Origin: Buddleja alternifolia
Lineage: Eukaryota; Streptophyta; Magnoliopsida; Lamiales; Scrophulariaceae
Reading direction: 5' to 3'
NCBI GenBank assembly: GCA_019426215.1
Contig: CM033393.1
Span: 8,590,046 to 8,654,045, forward strand
Length of the DNA: 64,000 nt
Part shown: one piece after another, positions 41,626-52,713 of the stretch
Layout: each line of letters starts with the position of its first letter
Position numbering within the stretch: position 1 is the first letter of the stretch
Position numbers and translations under genes: made by a program
The notes under the pieces: model-generated
What the model saw: the letters and a program-made list of their open reading frames with translations, nothing else
What the model was told of the DNA's origin: nothing
The model's database searches: none

Positions 41626-42378
41626 AAATAACTCCTCAGTTGCTTAGATGACTGCCACGTGTGACATCATTGAATCTTGAAAAATTGAAAAGTTTGAATC
41701 TGAGCCGTTTATGCATAAGTACGGATGTCAAAAGGTGCGGCAAAATAGGTTAACTGTTACAAAATAGAGAGTTTTTGGGATCCGCAGTTACCCATTTAAG
41801 TAAAAGACGTTTGAAAATTTTTGAAATTTTCAGAGTGAAATACACGCGCCTGATGGTACACTGACACGTACTCAGACTTATGCAGTCACTGAACCGCCTA
41901 GGTTTAGATAGGAATCAAACCGTCAGTTTGATTTGATAGGCACTTGTGGGTAGTTATCAAATCTAATCTTTTGGACTTATCCACACGTTACTTTTAGCGA
42001 TGAAAACTATGCATGATCTTTTGAAAGAGAATTACTTAGCGTTAAAGTGAGAATCTTTTCAACGCTGAAGTCCTTTTTTTAAAAAATAAAATAAAATAAA
42101 ATTAATCTGTTAAGGATAAGATCAATCGCTTGGATTTATAAAAGACAGTTTCACGTATTGATTTTGTCATCCATAAAGATAAGCGCTAGTGATCAATGCT
42201 TAAATTTTAAAAAAAATCATTTTTGGTCACAGTCGCTTTATATTTTGATACAAGTACAATTTTAAAGTTCCCTCTAAAATTCATGACTTATTTCAGATTT
42301 TTGATAAATGCTTTAGACATAAACATAGGTGGATTCCCCCTAAATTTTATGCCTATAAAGATACGATGCTTTTATGAT
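41626..42378 (-). other. Non-coding spacer between RNase H and the extra module of H
   Basis: About 750 bp with no open frame of note. It holds a perfect 8-bp inverted repeat, AATCAAAC/GTTTGATT with a 5-base loop, at 41,913-41,933, and several AAGCG-type motifs. It may contain upstream promoter elements of the extra module. Confidence 0.5.
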
Positions 42379-43287
42379 TTAAACGTTTAAATCAATCATA
42401 CCTAATTCACTTCTCAGAGTGAGAAAGCGTTGTTCGTTGAGCGCTTTGGTGAAGATATCTGTCAATTGTTTGTCAGTTCCAATGAAGTGCATGGAGATAT
42501 CTTTCTTTTGAACATGATCACGCAAGAAATGATATCTAATGTCAATGTGTTTGGTTCTAGAATGAAGGACAGGATTTTGGGTCATAGCTAAAGCGCTTTG
42601 GTTATCACAATGGATTGGGGTAGGACCTAGGATTGTTCCATAATCTCTAAGTTGTTGCCTCATCCAAAGGATTTGTGCACAACAGCTTCCAGCGGCTACA
42701 TATTCTGCCTCAGCGATAGAAGTCGGTATGGATTGTTGTTTCTTACTATGCCACGAAACTAGTCTATCACCTAGAAATTGACATGTACCACTAGTACTTT
42801 TTCTATCTATTTTGCATCCTGCAAAATCTGCGTCTGAATAACCAATTAGTGCAAAAGCAGAGTCCCGTGGATACCATAAGTCCACTTTTTGTGTGCCTTT
42901 TAGGTATTTAAGGATTCTCTTGGTAGCATTTAAGTGTGGTTCTCTAGGATCATATTGAAATCGTGCACACATGCATACCGAAAACATAATATCAGGTCTA
43001 CTAGCGGTAAGATAAAGAAGTGATCCAATGATACCTCTATAGTTAGTGACATCAATTTTCTTCCCACTTTCATCTTTATCTAACTTAAGCGTTTAGCTCA
43101 TTGGAATTTTTTAAAATGATGCATTTTCCATACCAAATTTCTTAATCATATCTCTTGTATACTTGGCTTGGTTTATAAATATTCCATTATGGAGTTGTTT
43201 AACTTGTAATCCTAAGAAGAAAGTTAATTCAGCCATCATGCTCATTTCAAATTGATCTTGCATCATTTTCAAATTTTTTTCACACAA
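42379..43287 (-). pseudogene. Element H RNase H and end of RT
   Basis: The stretch at 42,379-42,987 reads the end of RT (CARFQYDPREPHLNATKRILKYL) and the Copia RNase H: IGYSDADFAGCKIDRKSTSG (first Asp), AEAEYVAAGSCCAQI (Glu), IHCDNQSALAM (Asp) and KHIDIRYHFLRDHV. It ends at a normal terminus (LRSELGMIDLNV). The stretch at 42,988-43,287 matches the C-terminal RT region in broken frames, with at least one stop. All RNase H catalytic residues are present. Confidence 0.85.
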
Positions 43288-44523
43288 TCACTTATTAGTA
43301 GAGCCAAATATAATATCATCAACATAAATTTGGACTAAGAGAATATCTTCATTATGGGTAATTTTGAATAACGTTGTATCAACGCTGCCTTTTGAAAAAC
43401 TTTTACCTATAAAGAAGATAGAGAGAGTGTCATACCATGCTCTTGGTGCTTGTTTAAGGCCATAAAGTGCCTTATCCAATTTGTAGACCATACTTTTTCC
43501 ATGGTTGTTGATGAATCCTGGAGGTTGCTCCACATAGACTTCTTCTTGGAGTTTACCATTTAGGAAAGCACTCTTTACGCCCATTTGGTACACTGTGAAT
43601 TTGTTGAATGCGGCAAACGCTAGGAACATCCTAATCGCTTCAAGATGGGCTGCTGGGGCATACGTCTCATCAAAAACAATACCCTCTTCTTGACAATAAC
43701 CCTGAGCGACTAATCTGGCTTTGTCTCTTATAACAATGCCATCTTCATCCATTTTGTTCCTAAAAACCCATCTAGTCCCAATAACTCCTTGGTGAGTTGG
43801 TCTTGGTACTAGCGTCCAAACCTTGCTTCTCTCAAATTGGTGAAGCTCTTCTTGCATTGCTTCTACCCAACTTGAATCACTGAGCGCTTCATCCACTTTC
43901 TTTGGTTCCATTTGAGATAGAAAACTTGCGAACATGGCTGACCTAGTTCTAACAGGTGCTTCCATATCTCCGATTACTAGCTCTGGTGGATGGTCTCTAA
44001 GCCATTTGCGGTCTGGTTGGAACGGGGTGAGAGACTCTTGGTTGTCAATCGCTTGACTCTCATTTGTCTCTTGCGCAGTCACTGCATCATTCACAATTCC
44101 AATTTGCTCTTGATGATCATTCTCTTCATGATCATCAGCGATTCTGACATTATCTCCATTGTTAACCGCACGAGTATCCTTAGGAATAGGTACACGAATC
44201 TCATAATCTTCATCATCACTATCATCACCAAGATTGATTTGTGACGCTTGTTGGGTGAGATCTTCAATTCCTACATCATCAGGATTAACCTTACTCGGTT
44301 CTTGGTTAGCATCATCAAACACAACATGAATGGATTCTTCAACCTTCGATTTAATCTTATTTAGGATGTGAAAACTCTTTCCATTCTTGGCATAGCCTAG
44401 AAAGATTCCCTCATCCACTTTAGGATGAAAAGTTTTTAGGCTGTGGGATCCATTGTTATGAATGAAACATTTTGAACTAAATACATGAAAATATGAAACG
44501 TTAGGCTTACGTCCCTTCCACAA
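43288..44523 (-). CDS. pol: Element H integrase C-terminus, linker and reverse transcriptase
   Basis: A frame of 411 residues. It starts in the integrase C-terminal region (WKGRKPNVSYFHVFSSKCFI), then a long acidic linker (GDDSDDEDYEIRVP), then [37 protein letters not shown], motif A changed to QMGVKSAFLNG (Gly in place of Asp), YGLKQAPRAW and an intact YVDD box in QIYVDDIIFGS. It then ends in a stop. The motif A change would abolish catalysis. Element A has the same region in poorer condition. Confidence 0.86.
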   Translation of the reverse strand: MWKGRKPNVSYFHVFSSKCFIHNNGSHSLKTFHPKVDEGIFLGYAKNGKSFHILNKIKSKVEESIHVVFDDANQEPSKVNPDDVGIEDLTQQASQINLGDDSDDEDYEIRVPIPKDTRAVNNGDNVRIADDHEENDHQEQIGIVNDAVTAQETNESQAIDNQESLTPFQPDRKWLRDHPPELVIGDMEAPVRTRSAMFASFLSQMEPKKVDEALSDSSWVEAMQEELHQFERSKVWTLVPRPTHQGVIGTRWVFRNKMDEDGIVIRDKARLVAQGYCQEEGIVFDETYAPAAHLEAIRMFLAFAAFNKFTVYQMGVKSAFLNGKLQEEVYVEQPPGFINNHGKSMVYKLDKALYGLKQAPRAWYDTLSIFFIGKSFSKGSVDTTLFKITHNEDILLVQIYVDDIIFGSTNK

Positions 44524-45168
44524 CTCATATGGAGTCTTCTCATGTTACTTGTTGATCATACACCAGTTCTGAGTGTAGCAAGCGGTATTGATGGCTTCGG
44601 CCCAAAACCTTTGAGGTAGTTTTGACTCTGCTAACATCGTCCGAGCGGCTTCTTTAAGCGTTCTGTTCCATCGCTCGACAACTCCATTCTATTGTGGTGT
44701 TGTAGGAGCAGAATACTCATGAAGTATTCCAAAGTCTATACAAAACTTCTCAACAAATTGGTTAGTAAATTCAGTTCCTCTATCGCCTCTAATTCTTGTC
44801 ACCTTTAAATCTTTATAAGTTTGTCATTGACTAATTAGCGATGTGAGCTTGACACTAGTTTCATCTTTGGTCGCTAGAAATTCTACCCAAGTTTAGCGAG
44901 AGAAATCATCAACTATTACTAGCGAGTATTTTTTATCACTAACACTCATGATTTGAATGGGACCAAACAAATCTAGATGCAATAGTTCAAGAACTCTAGA
45001 AGTAGATAGGCATGGTTTCTTCTTAAAAGATGATTTAACTTGTTTACCCATTTGGCATGCATCACATAAGCGATTTTTCTGAAAGGAACCCTTAGGTAAT
45101 CCCTCTACTAGATTTTGCGATATTAATTGAGAGATTGCCTTAAACTTGAGGTGATTCATTTTTCTATG
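44524..45168 (-). pseudogene. Element H integrase core
   Basis: The stretch at 44,893-45,168 reads HRKMNHLKFKAISQL, LCDACQMGKQVKSSFKKK and LLHLDLFGPIQI (first catalytic Asp). The stretch at 44,524-44,892 aligns with element A over the RSDHG and QQNGVAERR parts, in broken frames with several stops. Solo LTR I cuts it at 45,169, just upstream of the pre-integrase zinc region. Confidence 0.82.
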
Positions 45169-46146
45169 TGACACGAAAAATCTTTACGTGTATTAAACAG
45201 CAAGTGGACTGGTCGTGTGTAGTAATAAAGTGGACAATAAAGTCCGGGTTGTCGAACCTCAAGGACTTGTATTTTAGTTTATGATTTTAAAGCAATTGAA
45301 GAACTTAAACTAAAACAAGAATTAACTAAAATATTATGAAAGTAAGATATAAAAAACAAGATGTCGAAATCAAGATAGCTATGGAAGAGAGCAACTAAGA
45401 CACATGTGTTGGCATAAATTAATCAATTTTCACTATAAACATGTTCTCATATTATTAGACTAATGTTGCTTTGGTGGAAAAAACCTTAAATAATTACTAC
45501 CCGATTTCTCGGCTGTAATAATCCTATGATTAATTGATGGTTCTCTAGATATGTCTATCCGAGAATCTAACCAACAATCATGCATTCAAGTTCTAGAATT
45601 TCCCCGGATTAATCCGGCTAACTGCACCCAGGAATCTCTACCTATCTCTAGGGGCAATTCCCTATTTTTTTACGGATTATGTGATGATCCTCTTTGCACC
45701 TTAAATTACCTTCTCTCAAACGAATAATTTAAGCAATAAATCATGCATATGGTAGCTAAGCATATGATGCATTCAAACAAGATCAAGACACAAAGCAACA
45801 ATAGAATTAATATGAAAAACACAATTTATATCTCAATTATCATAATTAAGCCTCAACATGGCCTTAGTTCGAAGAATCTATTTCATCATAAAAGATAAAA
45901 GATAGGAACTTAAATTAAGATTCATATTCATAGACAAAAACAAATCTAAATCTAAGAAACTCTCTCGTATTTTTGATGGTTGAACTTCGATCTTCATCTC
46001 TTCCATGCTTCTTGATTTCTTCACCTTCAAAGGTTCTTGATAATCTTCATAACTAATCTAAGGATGATTAAGATGATGATAGGATGTGTTTAGGCTCCCC
46101 CAATGGGGAATGTGTTTTCAAGTGTGTTTGTAGGATGGCATCCAAT

Positions 46147-46160
46147 CCTCCTTTTATAGC
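46147..46160 (-). promoter_or_regulatory. TATA box of solo LTR I
   Basis: Minus-strand GCTATAAAAGGAGG; similar to the box in solo LTR G. Confidence 0.6.
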
Positions 46161-46184
46161 AAAAAAAATTCACCAACCAAGAAC

Positions 46185-46345
46185 ATGTGCTTCCATTCTC
46201 TTTTCTTTCCACCTACCATTCTCTTGCTTTCCATCTACCAAGAATGTGAACTACCATTCTCTTGTTTTCCACCTACCATTCTCTTACTTTCCTCCTACCA
46301 AGAATGTGAACTACCATTCTCTTGTTTTCCACCTACTAAGAATGG
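46185..46345. repeat. 60-bp tandem repeat in solo LTR I
   Basis: About 2.5 copies of a 60-bp unit. 46,201-46,260 and 46,261-46,320 differ at only a few places; the unit holds two copies of CCACCTACCATTCTCTT-like sequence. It lies about 25 bp upstream of the TATA box in transcribed direction. The open frames across it are a by-product of the repeat. Confidence 0.8.
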
Positions 46346-46815
46346 GAGCTGCCACTTTCGTGTTTTCCAGCGCAGGGATAGTGTTTTATTCATAAACATC
46401 TCCACAGACCTCCGAATTGGATGATTCAAGTTCCCGTGTAAAGATACGACATAGCTCTAAAACGTTGTAGAAGGACACTTCATCAAATTCGGTCTCTAAA
46501 TGTATCCAAATGGCGTTCCAACGTGGAGATTGTTTCTGATTTGGCGCCCAGGTGTGCGGAAATGGTACTAAAATATGATTTTGGCTAACTCCAGCTTGTT
46601 TCTTGCTTGTTTGGTCGTGGAGGTGTGAAGCATCTTGGCCTAAACTTGTTTTATACGTCGTTTTTCAGCCTGTTCTTCGATTGTATCCATTTAAGGTCTG
46701 AAATCACTTAATGCACGAATTAAATGCACATGTGGAAAGAATCAAACGATAAATGAACCTAAAATATAAACGGAAAGGGGCTTAAAAACACGTAAAAACG
46801 ACTCCTATCACTATG

Positions 46816-47250
46816 CCATAACCAACCCAATTCATTTTGACTTTTAGCAATAAAGCATGTGGGGTTGTTATCAATTGTAGAATCCCAATCTACTAAATAC
46901 ACATTGTTTGTTCTTTTTCCTCTTAATTTAGTAGACTTAGTCTTAGCGTCGTTAACATAGCAGAAGTCACTTGAGAATTTTACTTCAAAGCCTTTATCAC
47001 AAAATTGACTAATGCTTAACAAATTATGCTTAAGACCCTCAACATAATATACATCACTAATCATGATGTTCCCCCTATGCATGATACCTATACCTTTGGT
47101 TTTACTTTTGGAGTTATCACCAAATATAACTTGAGGACCGTTGGTAGCTTGATAGTTGACTAGAAGATCTTTGGAACCCATCATGTGTCTTGACGATCCA
47201 CTATCAATATACCAAACTGAAGTATCGGTGTTGGCTCTCGGTACCTGCAT
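46816..47250 (-). pseudogene. pol: Element H protease and pre-integrase
   Basis: Starts with a true ATG (MQVPRANTDTSVWYIDSG), with the protease site DSGSS. It continues with GLKHNLLSISQFCDKGFEV and the segment before the pre-integrase zinc region, until solo LTR I interrupts it after GWLWH. Its sequence closely parallels element A residues 1-145. The cassette upstream (47,251-47,290) repeats the gag-pol junction seen in A. Confidence 0.85.
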
Positions 47251-47288
47251 TTAAAGGATAATTCTAATTCTTCTTAGGTACCCATGTT
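47246..47288 (-). other. gag-pol junction cassette of element H
   Basis: Two copies of GGTACC 37 bases apart on the minus strand. Gag ends W-V-P-K-K-N and TAG within the spacer. The pol frame resumes at GCAGGTACC. The spacer begins GT and ends AG as in A, although its length and most bases differ. Confidence 0.6.
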
Positions 47289-49458
47289 GCCTTGGGTCCT
47301 TCTTTGTTAGTAACTTTGGTTTGAATTAGAACTTTAGGAACCCATATTTACCTAGTCTTCATTGTAGGAATACTGGCCTTCTTGGGTTTCACATCGTGTT
47401 GTGTGTGCTTTTTGGGTGTATAATAATATCCTCGATTATAATAGTAGCTATAATCATAGTCATAATCATAATCATCAGAGTATCGATAATATGATCTTGG
47501 CTGTCTTGGATATTGACGATGATATTTCCTTGGCGCTGGCTTGGGTTGCACTTTTGGTGCTGGACGCTTCGCGCTTGATTCACAGTGGTTAGGTTTATCC
47601 TTAGCCATTTGAGCGTTTGGATGAACCTTTCTTTGTGAATCATTTGCTTTAGCCTTACCCTTGCCTGAGTCAGCTTTGGCTTTCTCATTTAGCCTCGTAT
47701 CATTGTCTCTAAGTTCATTTAGCGTTTGGCTTTGTGAACTTTTCTCAACAAAGGTAACACCCTTTCCTTTGTTGTTTGCCGTAACATTAGATTTATTGGG
47801 TTGTTCACCGAATTATTGTATCCTAAACCAGTCTTTTCACCATATAATCTAGTTACCTCAGTCACATTATCCAACTTTCTAGAAACTTTTGATAATGATG
47901 AGACGAGCTGCTCTGATTTGGCAAGTCTAGCGATCAGATCAGCTTCTCTCTTGACTATTATATCAAGATCGCTTTTTAATTGAATAATCTCACTCTCAAG
48001 TAATTAGTTCTTCTCAATGCATTGTTGCTGAACTTTCAACTCTGCTTTGAGCGTTACTTTATCTCTTGTGAGTGATGAGATAATAGCGAGATTGTTTTGA
48101 TATATTTTGGCGGCCTTTTGACAATCTTTATAATATTCATTAACTTTGTCAAGTAATTCATCATAAGAAAGAGGATGAGATAATTCATTGGTTACTGCTT
48201 CATCATCTCTTGCCATGAGACAAATCAATGCTGAGTCGCGTGTAGGCTCATCATCACTGCTTTCATCTGATGATTCCAAATCCTCTTCAGGTTCGGAGAA
48301 TGGTTCAGATTCCGCTTGCAAACCTTGTTGGCAAAGGTTGCTCCTGAATTGGTTTCTATCCGCATAGTCTTGCCTTGTGGGCTTAGACATATTTGGATAA
48401 GGGCAATTTACCTGGTAGTGCCCTGGTTTCCTGCAATTATAACACAAATTAGTTTTCATTTTCTGTTCAGTGGATAATCTCTTTGACACTACTGGTGCTG
48501 AGAGATTTTAAGTAGGGGACGGAGGCGCTTGGTATGGAACTGGCGCTACTGGTTGAGGTGCAGAGTACACTGGCGCTTGATACTGAGGCGCTAGAGCAGG
48601 GGGAGGAGTCTGAAATGAAGTTTGTCCAATAGGATTTCTCTTTTCATATCTTAGAAATTTCTTGAATTTCTTGACCAATAAGGCCATTTCCTTTTCTTCG
48701 TTTGATTCCGTTGATTTCACTTCGCTAACCGCTTTACCCTTACTTTTGGTGGTAGCGATTAAAGCTCCTGATTCAGTCGCTGAAGTAGATGTGTCGCTGA
48801 CTTCACCCAATTCGAATTCAAATGCCTTTAACTCTGAAAACACATGTTCTGGAGTAAGAGTCTCCAAGGTCTGTGATTCTCTCATATCAATAGTCCTAAT
48901 CAAGTATTTACTTGGAAGACTTCTGAAAATCTTATTGACCATTTCCTTGTTGGTCAATTCCTTATCTAATGACTCTAAATCGGTAATGAGCAAAGTAAAT
49001 CTTGCGTTCAATTGTTCTACTGTCTCATTGGGCTGCACCTTAAAATGCTCAAGTCTTTGCATGGCTATGGAAAGTTTATTCTCCTTCATTAGTGCCAATC
49101 CTCCACACACTATAGCCAACTTATCCCATATTTCTTTGGAAGTCTTACATTGCTTGATCTTGTTGAACAATGCATCATTGTCTCCTAACGCTGAGTAAAG
49201 TGCACTTCGTCCAACATTATCTAGATTTGCTCTTTTTTGATCATCAGGCGTCCATTCTAACTTAGGTTTCTCGACATAACCATCTGGAGTGGCCTCGGTT
49301 GCTTCAGGGGCTCGAGTTACAACTTTCATAACCTGAATGGGGCCATCTGTAATCACATCACACATTTCATTATCGCAAGAGCATAAATAAGCGAATGCTC
49401 TAAGTTTCCAATAATCATAGTTTGATTCCACCAGCTTAGGCATTTTGTTAAAAGCCAT
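47289..49458 (-). pseudogene. gag: Element H Gag
   Basis: Start at 49,458 (MAFNKMPKLVESNYDYWK). The stretch at 48,508-49,458 holds the capsid domain and Gln/Pro/Ala-rich stretch. A TAA at about 48,507 separates it from 48,004-48,489, which holds the CCHC knuckle CYNCRKPGHYQVNC, the acidic patch and the coiled-coil start. Another stop near 48,004 and a shift near 47,815 follow. The stretch at 47,348-47,608 has the tyrosine-rich tail (YRYSDDYDYDYDYSYYYNRG). Same architecture as Gag of A, but in at least four pieces. Confidence 0.86.
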
Positions 49459-49558
49459 AATGAGATATTTTAAAGAGAAAATTTAAAGCGATTAAGTTTT
49501 AAAAAGATGGATTTGAACAAGCAGTTACGCTAGGAAACGCTTAAGTTTCTAATTCAAC

Positions 49559-49571
49559 CGCTCTGATACCA
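49559..49571 (-). promoter_or_regulatory. Primer-binding site of element H (tRNA-Met)
   Basis: Minus-strand TGGTATCAGAGCG, two bases inside the LTR; identical to that of A. Confidence 0.9.
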
Positions 49572-49573
49572 CT

Positions 49574-50949
49574 TGGTGGTCCCAAGTGGCATACGAAAGG
49601 GTCTAGAAGGGGGGGGGGGGTTGAATAGACCCTGAAGCCTTTTTCGACTTCAAAAATTCATATCACTTTTAAAGATTTGAACGCTTAGAAGCTGAGCACT
49701 TGGGTCAGACGCTTCAGTAACGATAACTTAGACTTAGTGATTTTAGCAATTTACCAAAGTAGGGTAATGCCTAGATCGCTTAATCAGGGTTTGCATAGCG
49801 GAAATGATTTTTAGCGTTCGATTGGTTAATTAATCTCTTTGCAATTAGCTTGTCTTTTTCGAAGAATATAATATAATGTAAATCAAGACAATAATTAAAG
49901 TAAATGACACAAGAAATTGTAAGGTTCACTGGGTGATGTAATCCCAGCTACGTCCTTCTTCTCCTTTTTCACTTGGAAGAATTTACTAGGATGATTATCG
50001 AAGAATCACATAGAATCTTCTACAAGATAGTAAAGGATGAAAAAGATCTCGGGCTCCTTGATCACACAGATTTCAGCACCAATGAAGATCGTCTTCTACA
50101 AGCTTCTCTCACTCAGAAATACTGCCTGTAAGGGGTTTCAACTTTTTTCTCAGTCAGATGAAAGGTTGAAGGTTTGTCACAAGGATTTGTTTGTTTTTGG
50201 GAAGATCAAACAACTTGGAATATCTCAGTAAAGATTTAGGTTTCTTCTTTGGAAGAGATTTGAGATATTTGTGACTGTCTGGAATGTAAGGTATTTATAG
50301 GCAATTCTTGGGATCTGTCCGTTGGACACATGTGGGAGCGTGCCTTTCACGTGTCGCGTGATTCTACCTAAAACCTGACATTCCTGAAAATCTGCTGGCA
50401 CCGATTGGATGGGAGCAGCTATAAACTCAGGAGTTCTGACAGTCTAGTCAAAAAGGTGGCTTGTCCACAAGTCACAGTGGCTTATCACATTTAATGTTCT
50501 TATCAGGCATTTAATGCATTTGAATTTATTTCCCGTTGGAAATAAATGTCCGTTAAATGTTTGCATTTAAGTCCTTCATGACTTGAGGATTAAATTCAGG
50601 TGAATCTGACACTGATCGATAGAATGATTTGAGCGCTTGATCCATAAATCCTGAAATAGTCCTTTGGCGTTTGACCGGCGCTAAGAACAAAACTTCATCT
50701 TCAGTTGACTTCAGACGCTGATCTTCAACTTCTTCTCTAATAGACTCACCTAGAATTCTATTAGCGATTCGGTATCTAATACCTAGTCTAAAATCTATAA
50801 AGATAGAACTTACAAGCCTAATAAAAAATTACATACTCTCAAACGCTTATACAAAGATCTATCAAAACAGAAACTTATATTGTGTTTGGGGTTTAACATA
50901 AAATCCTATCTTGTCATCATCAAAACATCTAACATGAAATTTCCTAACA
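49574..50949 (-). repeat. 5' LTR of element H
   Basis: 1,376 bp, plus-strand TGGTGGTCCCAAG...TTTCCTAACA, followed by CAATT. A run of 12 or more G near 49,609-49,620 lies just inside the inner end, at the same place as in A. TATA box CTATAAATAC on the minus strand at 50,291-50,300. Confidence 0.92.
50291..50300 (-). promoter_or_regulatory. TATA box of element H 5' LTR
   Basis: Minus-strand CTATAAATAC, matching the position of CCTATAAATAGG in A. Confidence 0.6.
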
Positions 50950-50954
50950 CAATT

Positions 50955-52700
50955 TGATGACTATATTGTACCTAAATGAAACTAGGACTTTGATTTTACT
51001 TGGCTCCCACTATATTTTTTTATCATTGCACTTCCGCTATAGTAATCAAAAATCTCGTTCGATATATTTCGTATAGAGTGATTGAGTTCTTTGATAAATC
51101 CGGTGGGTTGCAACCTATTAATGATATATGGCCCACTAGATTCTTCAAAGTAGCATTCCATGCAATCCTTGTCTAATAGGAGGTTCAATCTTATTCGACT
51201 CATAGATCACGTGACCGTAAACAATTAATGATATATATGTTGTAATTCATCTGAACTTGACGCATCATCTCCTATCAATTTAACATTTAAATTCCACCAT
51301 GCAACACATTACCGATATATAGGGTGAAATTTGCTTCAACTGATAGCACCTAATAAACCCAAGGAAACCAAAAGCATATCTTAATGCATAACACCAACAA
51401 ACTGGGACGATGACATACACTAGATATGAATCTAATTTTTTTAAATTTGATGGAAATCTGGGACATCCAATTTCCTTTAGACTTCAGTATTTTAAATTGA
51501 GAGAATTTTGAAAGTTTAATTAAAGTCTCACTTTGCACATTAATTTATTATGCACAGACGTGGATATAACAAGAATAAAAGCATAGAAAATGTCTAACAA
51601 ATCTACCAGCATGCATTCCATGAAAATTCTAGATTGGCCTAAGACAATGGGTCAATCAAGGAATAGGGGCTAAAGAGATCTACAGCCTCTGGATTAACTC
51701 CGGGCTCCAAGCTCCAAGAGGGTCATCCAAGCATCCCTAAGGTCCAAAGTCTAACTATTACAAAATATAGCCTACACAAATATCTAAGCAAAAGTAAGTA
51801 CAAATTGGGGCTCAAACTCCGGCCAAATACAACCTAGATATCAAAAGCGAAGTAGTAAATCTAAATCCATGGAATTCATCCATTACAACATACATAAAAA
51901 CATATAAATAAACTGTTAAACTTATGTTGACATCTTTATAAATTCAAATCAAATTTCAATTAAATTAATTGAGAATTGATATTATTTCTGTTATGATTAA
52001 TCAAAAATCAAATAAAAAACTCGAACTACCAATCCATTGGTCTGTCTGGGTTCAACAATCAATTTTTTTAAAAAAATTAAAATTTAGCACCCATTTAATA
52101 AAAGGGCGAACTAGCCACTGGACTTTGGCGGGTCAGCCGACCAATATGTGCAGTCCACACAACTGCCTTAGTACAAAATGGGCCGCTTGGGCAGTCCGCT
52201 TATCGGGTTGCCTAGTGCCTTCCTAGGCCGTTCAGGCAGTCCACCTAGCAGGCTATCCTGGGTCCATTGGGCTCACTTGGAGCGGCTCACTAGGTGGACT
52301 ACTCGTAATTCCATTAAGTTGTTTGAGTGGTATTCCTATCAAACTACTTAGCGAGCCCTTGGGTTGTAATGGTAGATCGCCTAATAGACCATAACCGCCC
52401 CTAGGGCTGTCACACGCCCATCGGGTTGTTCTTGTGTGGTTCGCACGACAGACCACACTAACCGGATTAGGCATGTGCAGTTTGCCCTGAGCTGACTACT
52501 CACATACGTGGCGGTGCATGCTCTGCATAAGTCGCCGCCCCGCCACCATGGCCGACAACTCTCCAAACTCCTATTTTCATACCATATCAATTTCTTTACC
52601 TTAAATATGCATTTGTCCAATAAACTTCAGATTTAATTCAAGATGAAATATACCAACATAAACAAAAATACATATATAATCATCAACGCCGTGAAAGTCA
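50955..52700 (-). other. Leader of element F, main part
   Basis: Aligns at 50,970-51,540 with the leaders of B and D (TTGGCTCCCACTATATTTTT, GGGTTGCAACC, AATGATATATGGCCCAC). The part at 51,640-52,080 is AT-rich with GGGCTC motifs. The part at 52,100-52,560 is GC-rich with several open but unrecognisable frames. There is no coding evidence. Confidence 0.68.
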
Positions 52701-52712
52701 GCTCTGATCCTA
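52701..52712 (-). promoter_or_regulatory. Decayed primer-binding site of element F
   Basis: Minus-strand ATAGGATCAGAGC region next to the LTR; the GATCAGAGC core of the tRNA-Met site remains. Confidence 0.6.
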
Positions 52713-52713
52713 T

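Larger units (their letters stand above)
45169..46810 (-). mobile_element. Solo LTR I (Athila type, element E family) inside H
   Basis: 1,642 bp, plus-strand TGACACGAAAAATC...GACTCCTATCA, flanked by a perfect CTATG duplication (45,164-45,168 and 46,811-46,815). Read on the minus strand it begins TGATAGGAGTCG and shares blocks with E's LTR. A minus-strand TATA box, GCTATAAAAGGAGG, is at 46,147-46,160, with a 60-bp tandem repeat just upstream. It separates the protease part of H pol from integrase. Confidence 0.93.
34791..50949 (-). mobile_element. Element H: SIRE-like Ty1-copia retrotransposon with extra 3' module
   Basis: 16,159 bp bounded by a perfect CAATT target duplication (34,786-34,790 and 50,950-50,954). 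Minus strand: 5' LTR, primer-binding site, gag, protease, integrase, RT, RNase H, then a 5.4-kb extra region with a gene-like module, polypurine tract and a shortened 3' LTR. It contains solo LTRs I (in pol) and J (in the extra module); without them it is about 13.1 kb. Pol and gag are close relatives of those of A but more damaged. It inserted in the leader of F. Confidence 0.93.

Noticed and set aside
46084..46424. Repetitive frames reading CFPPTILLL-like repeats
   Set aside because: They are the translation of the 60-bp tandem repeat in solo LTR I.
52100..52620. GC-rich frames in the leader of F as a host gene fragment
   Set aside because: Frames are short, overlap on both strands and carry no recognisable motif.
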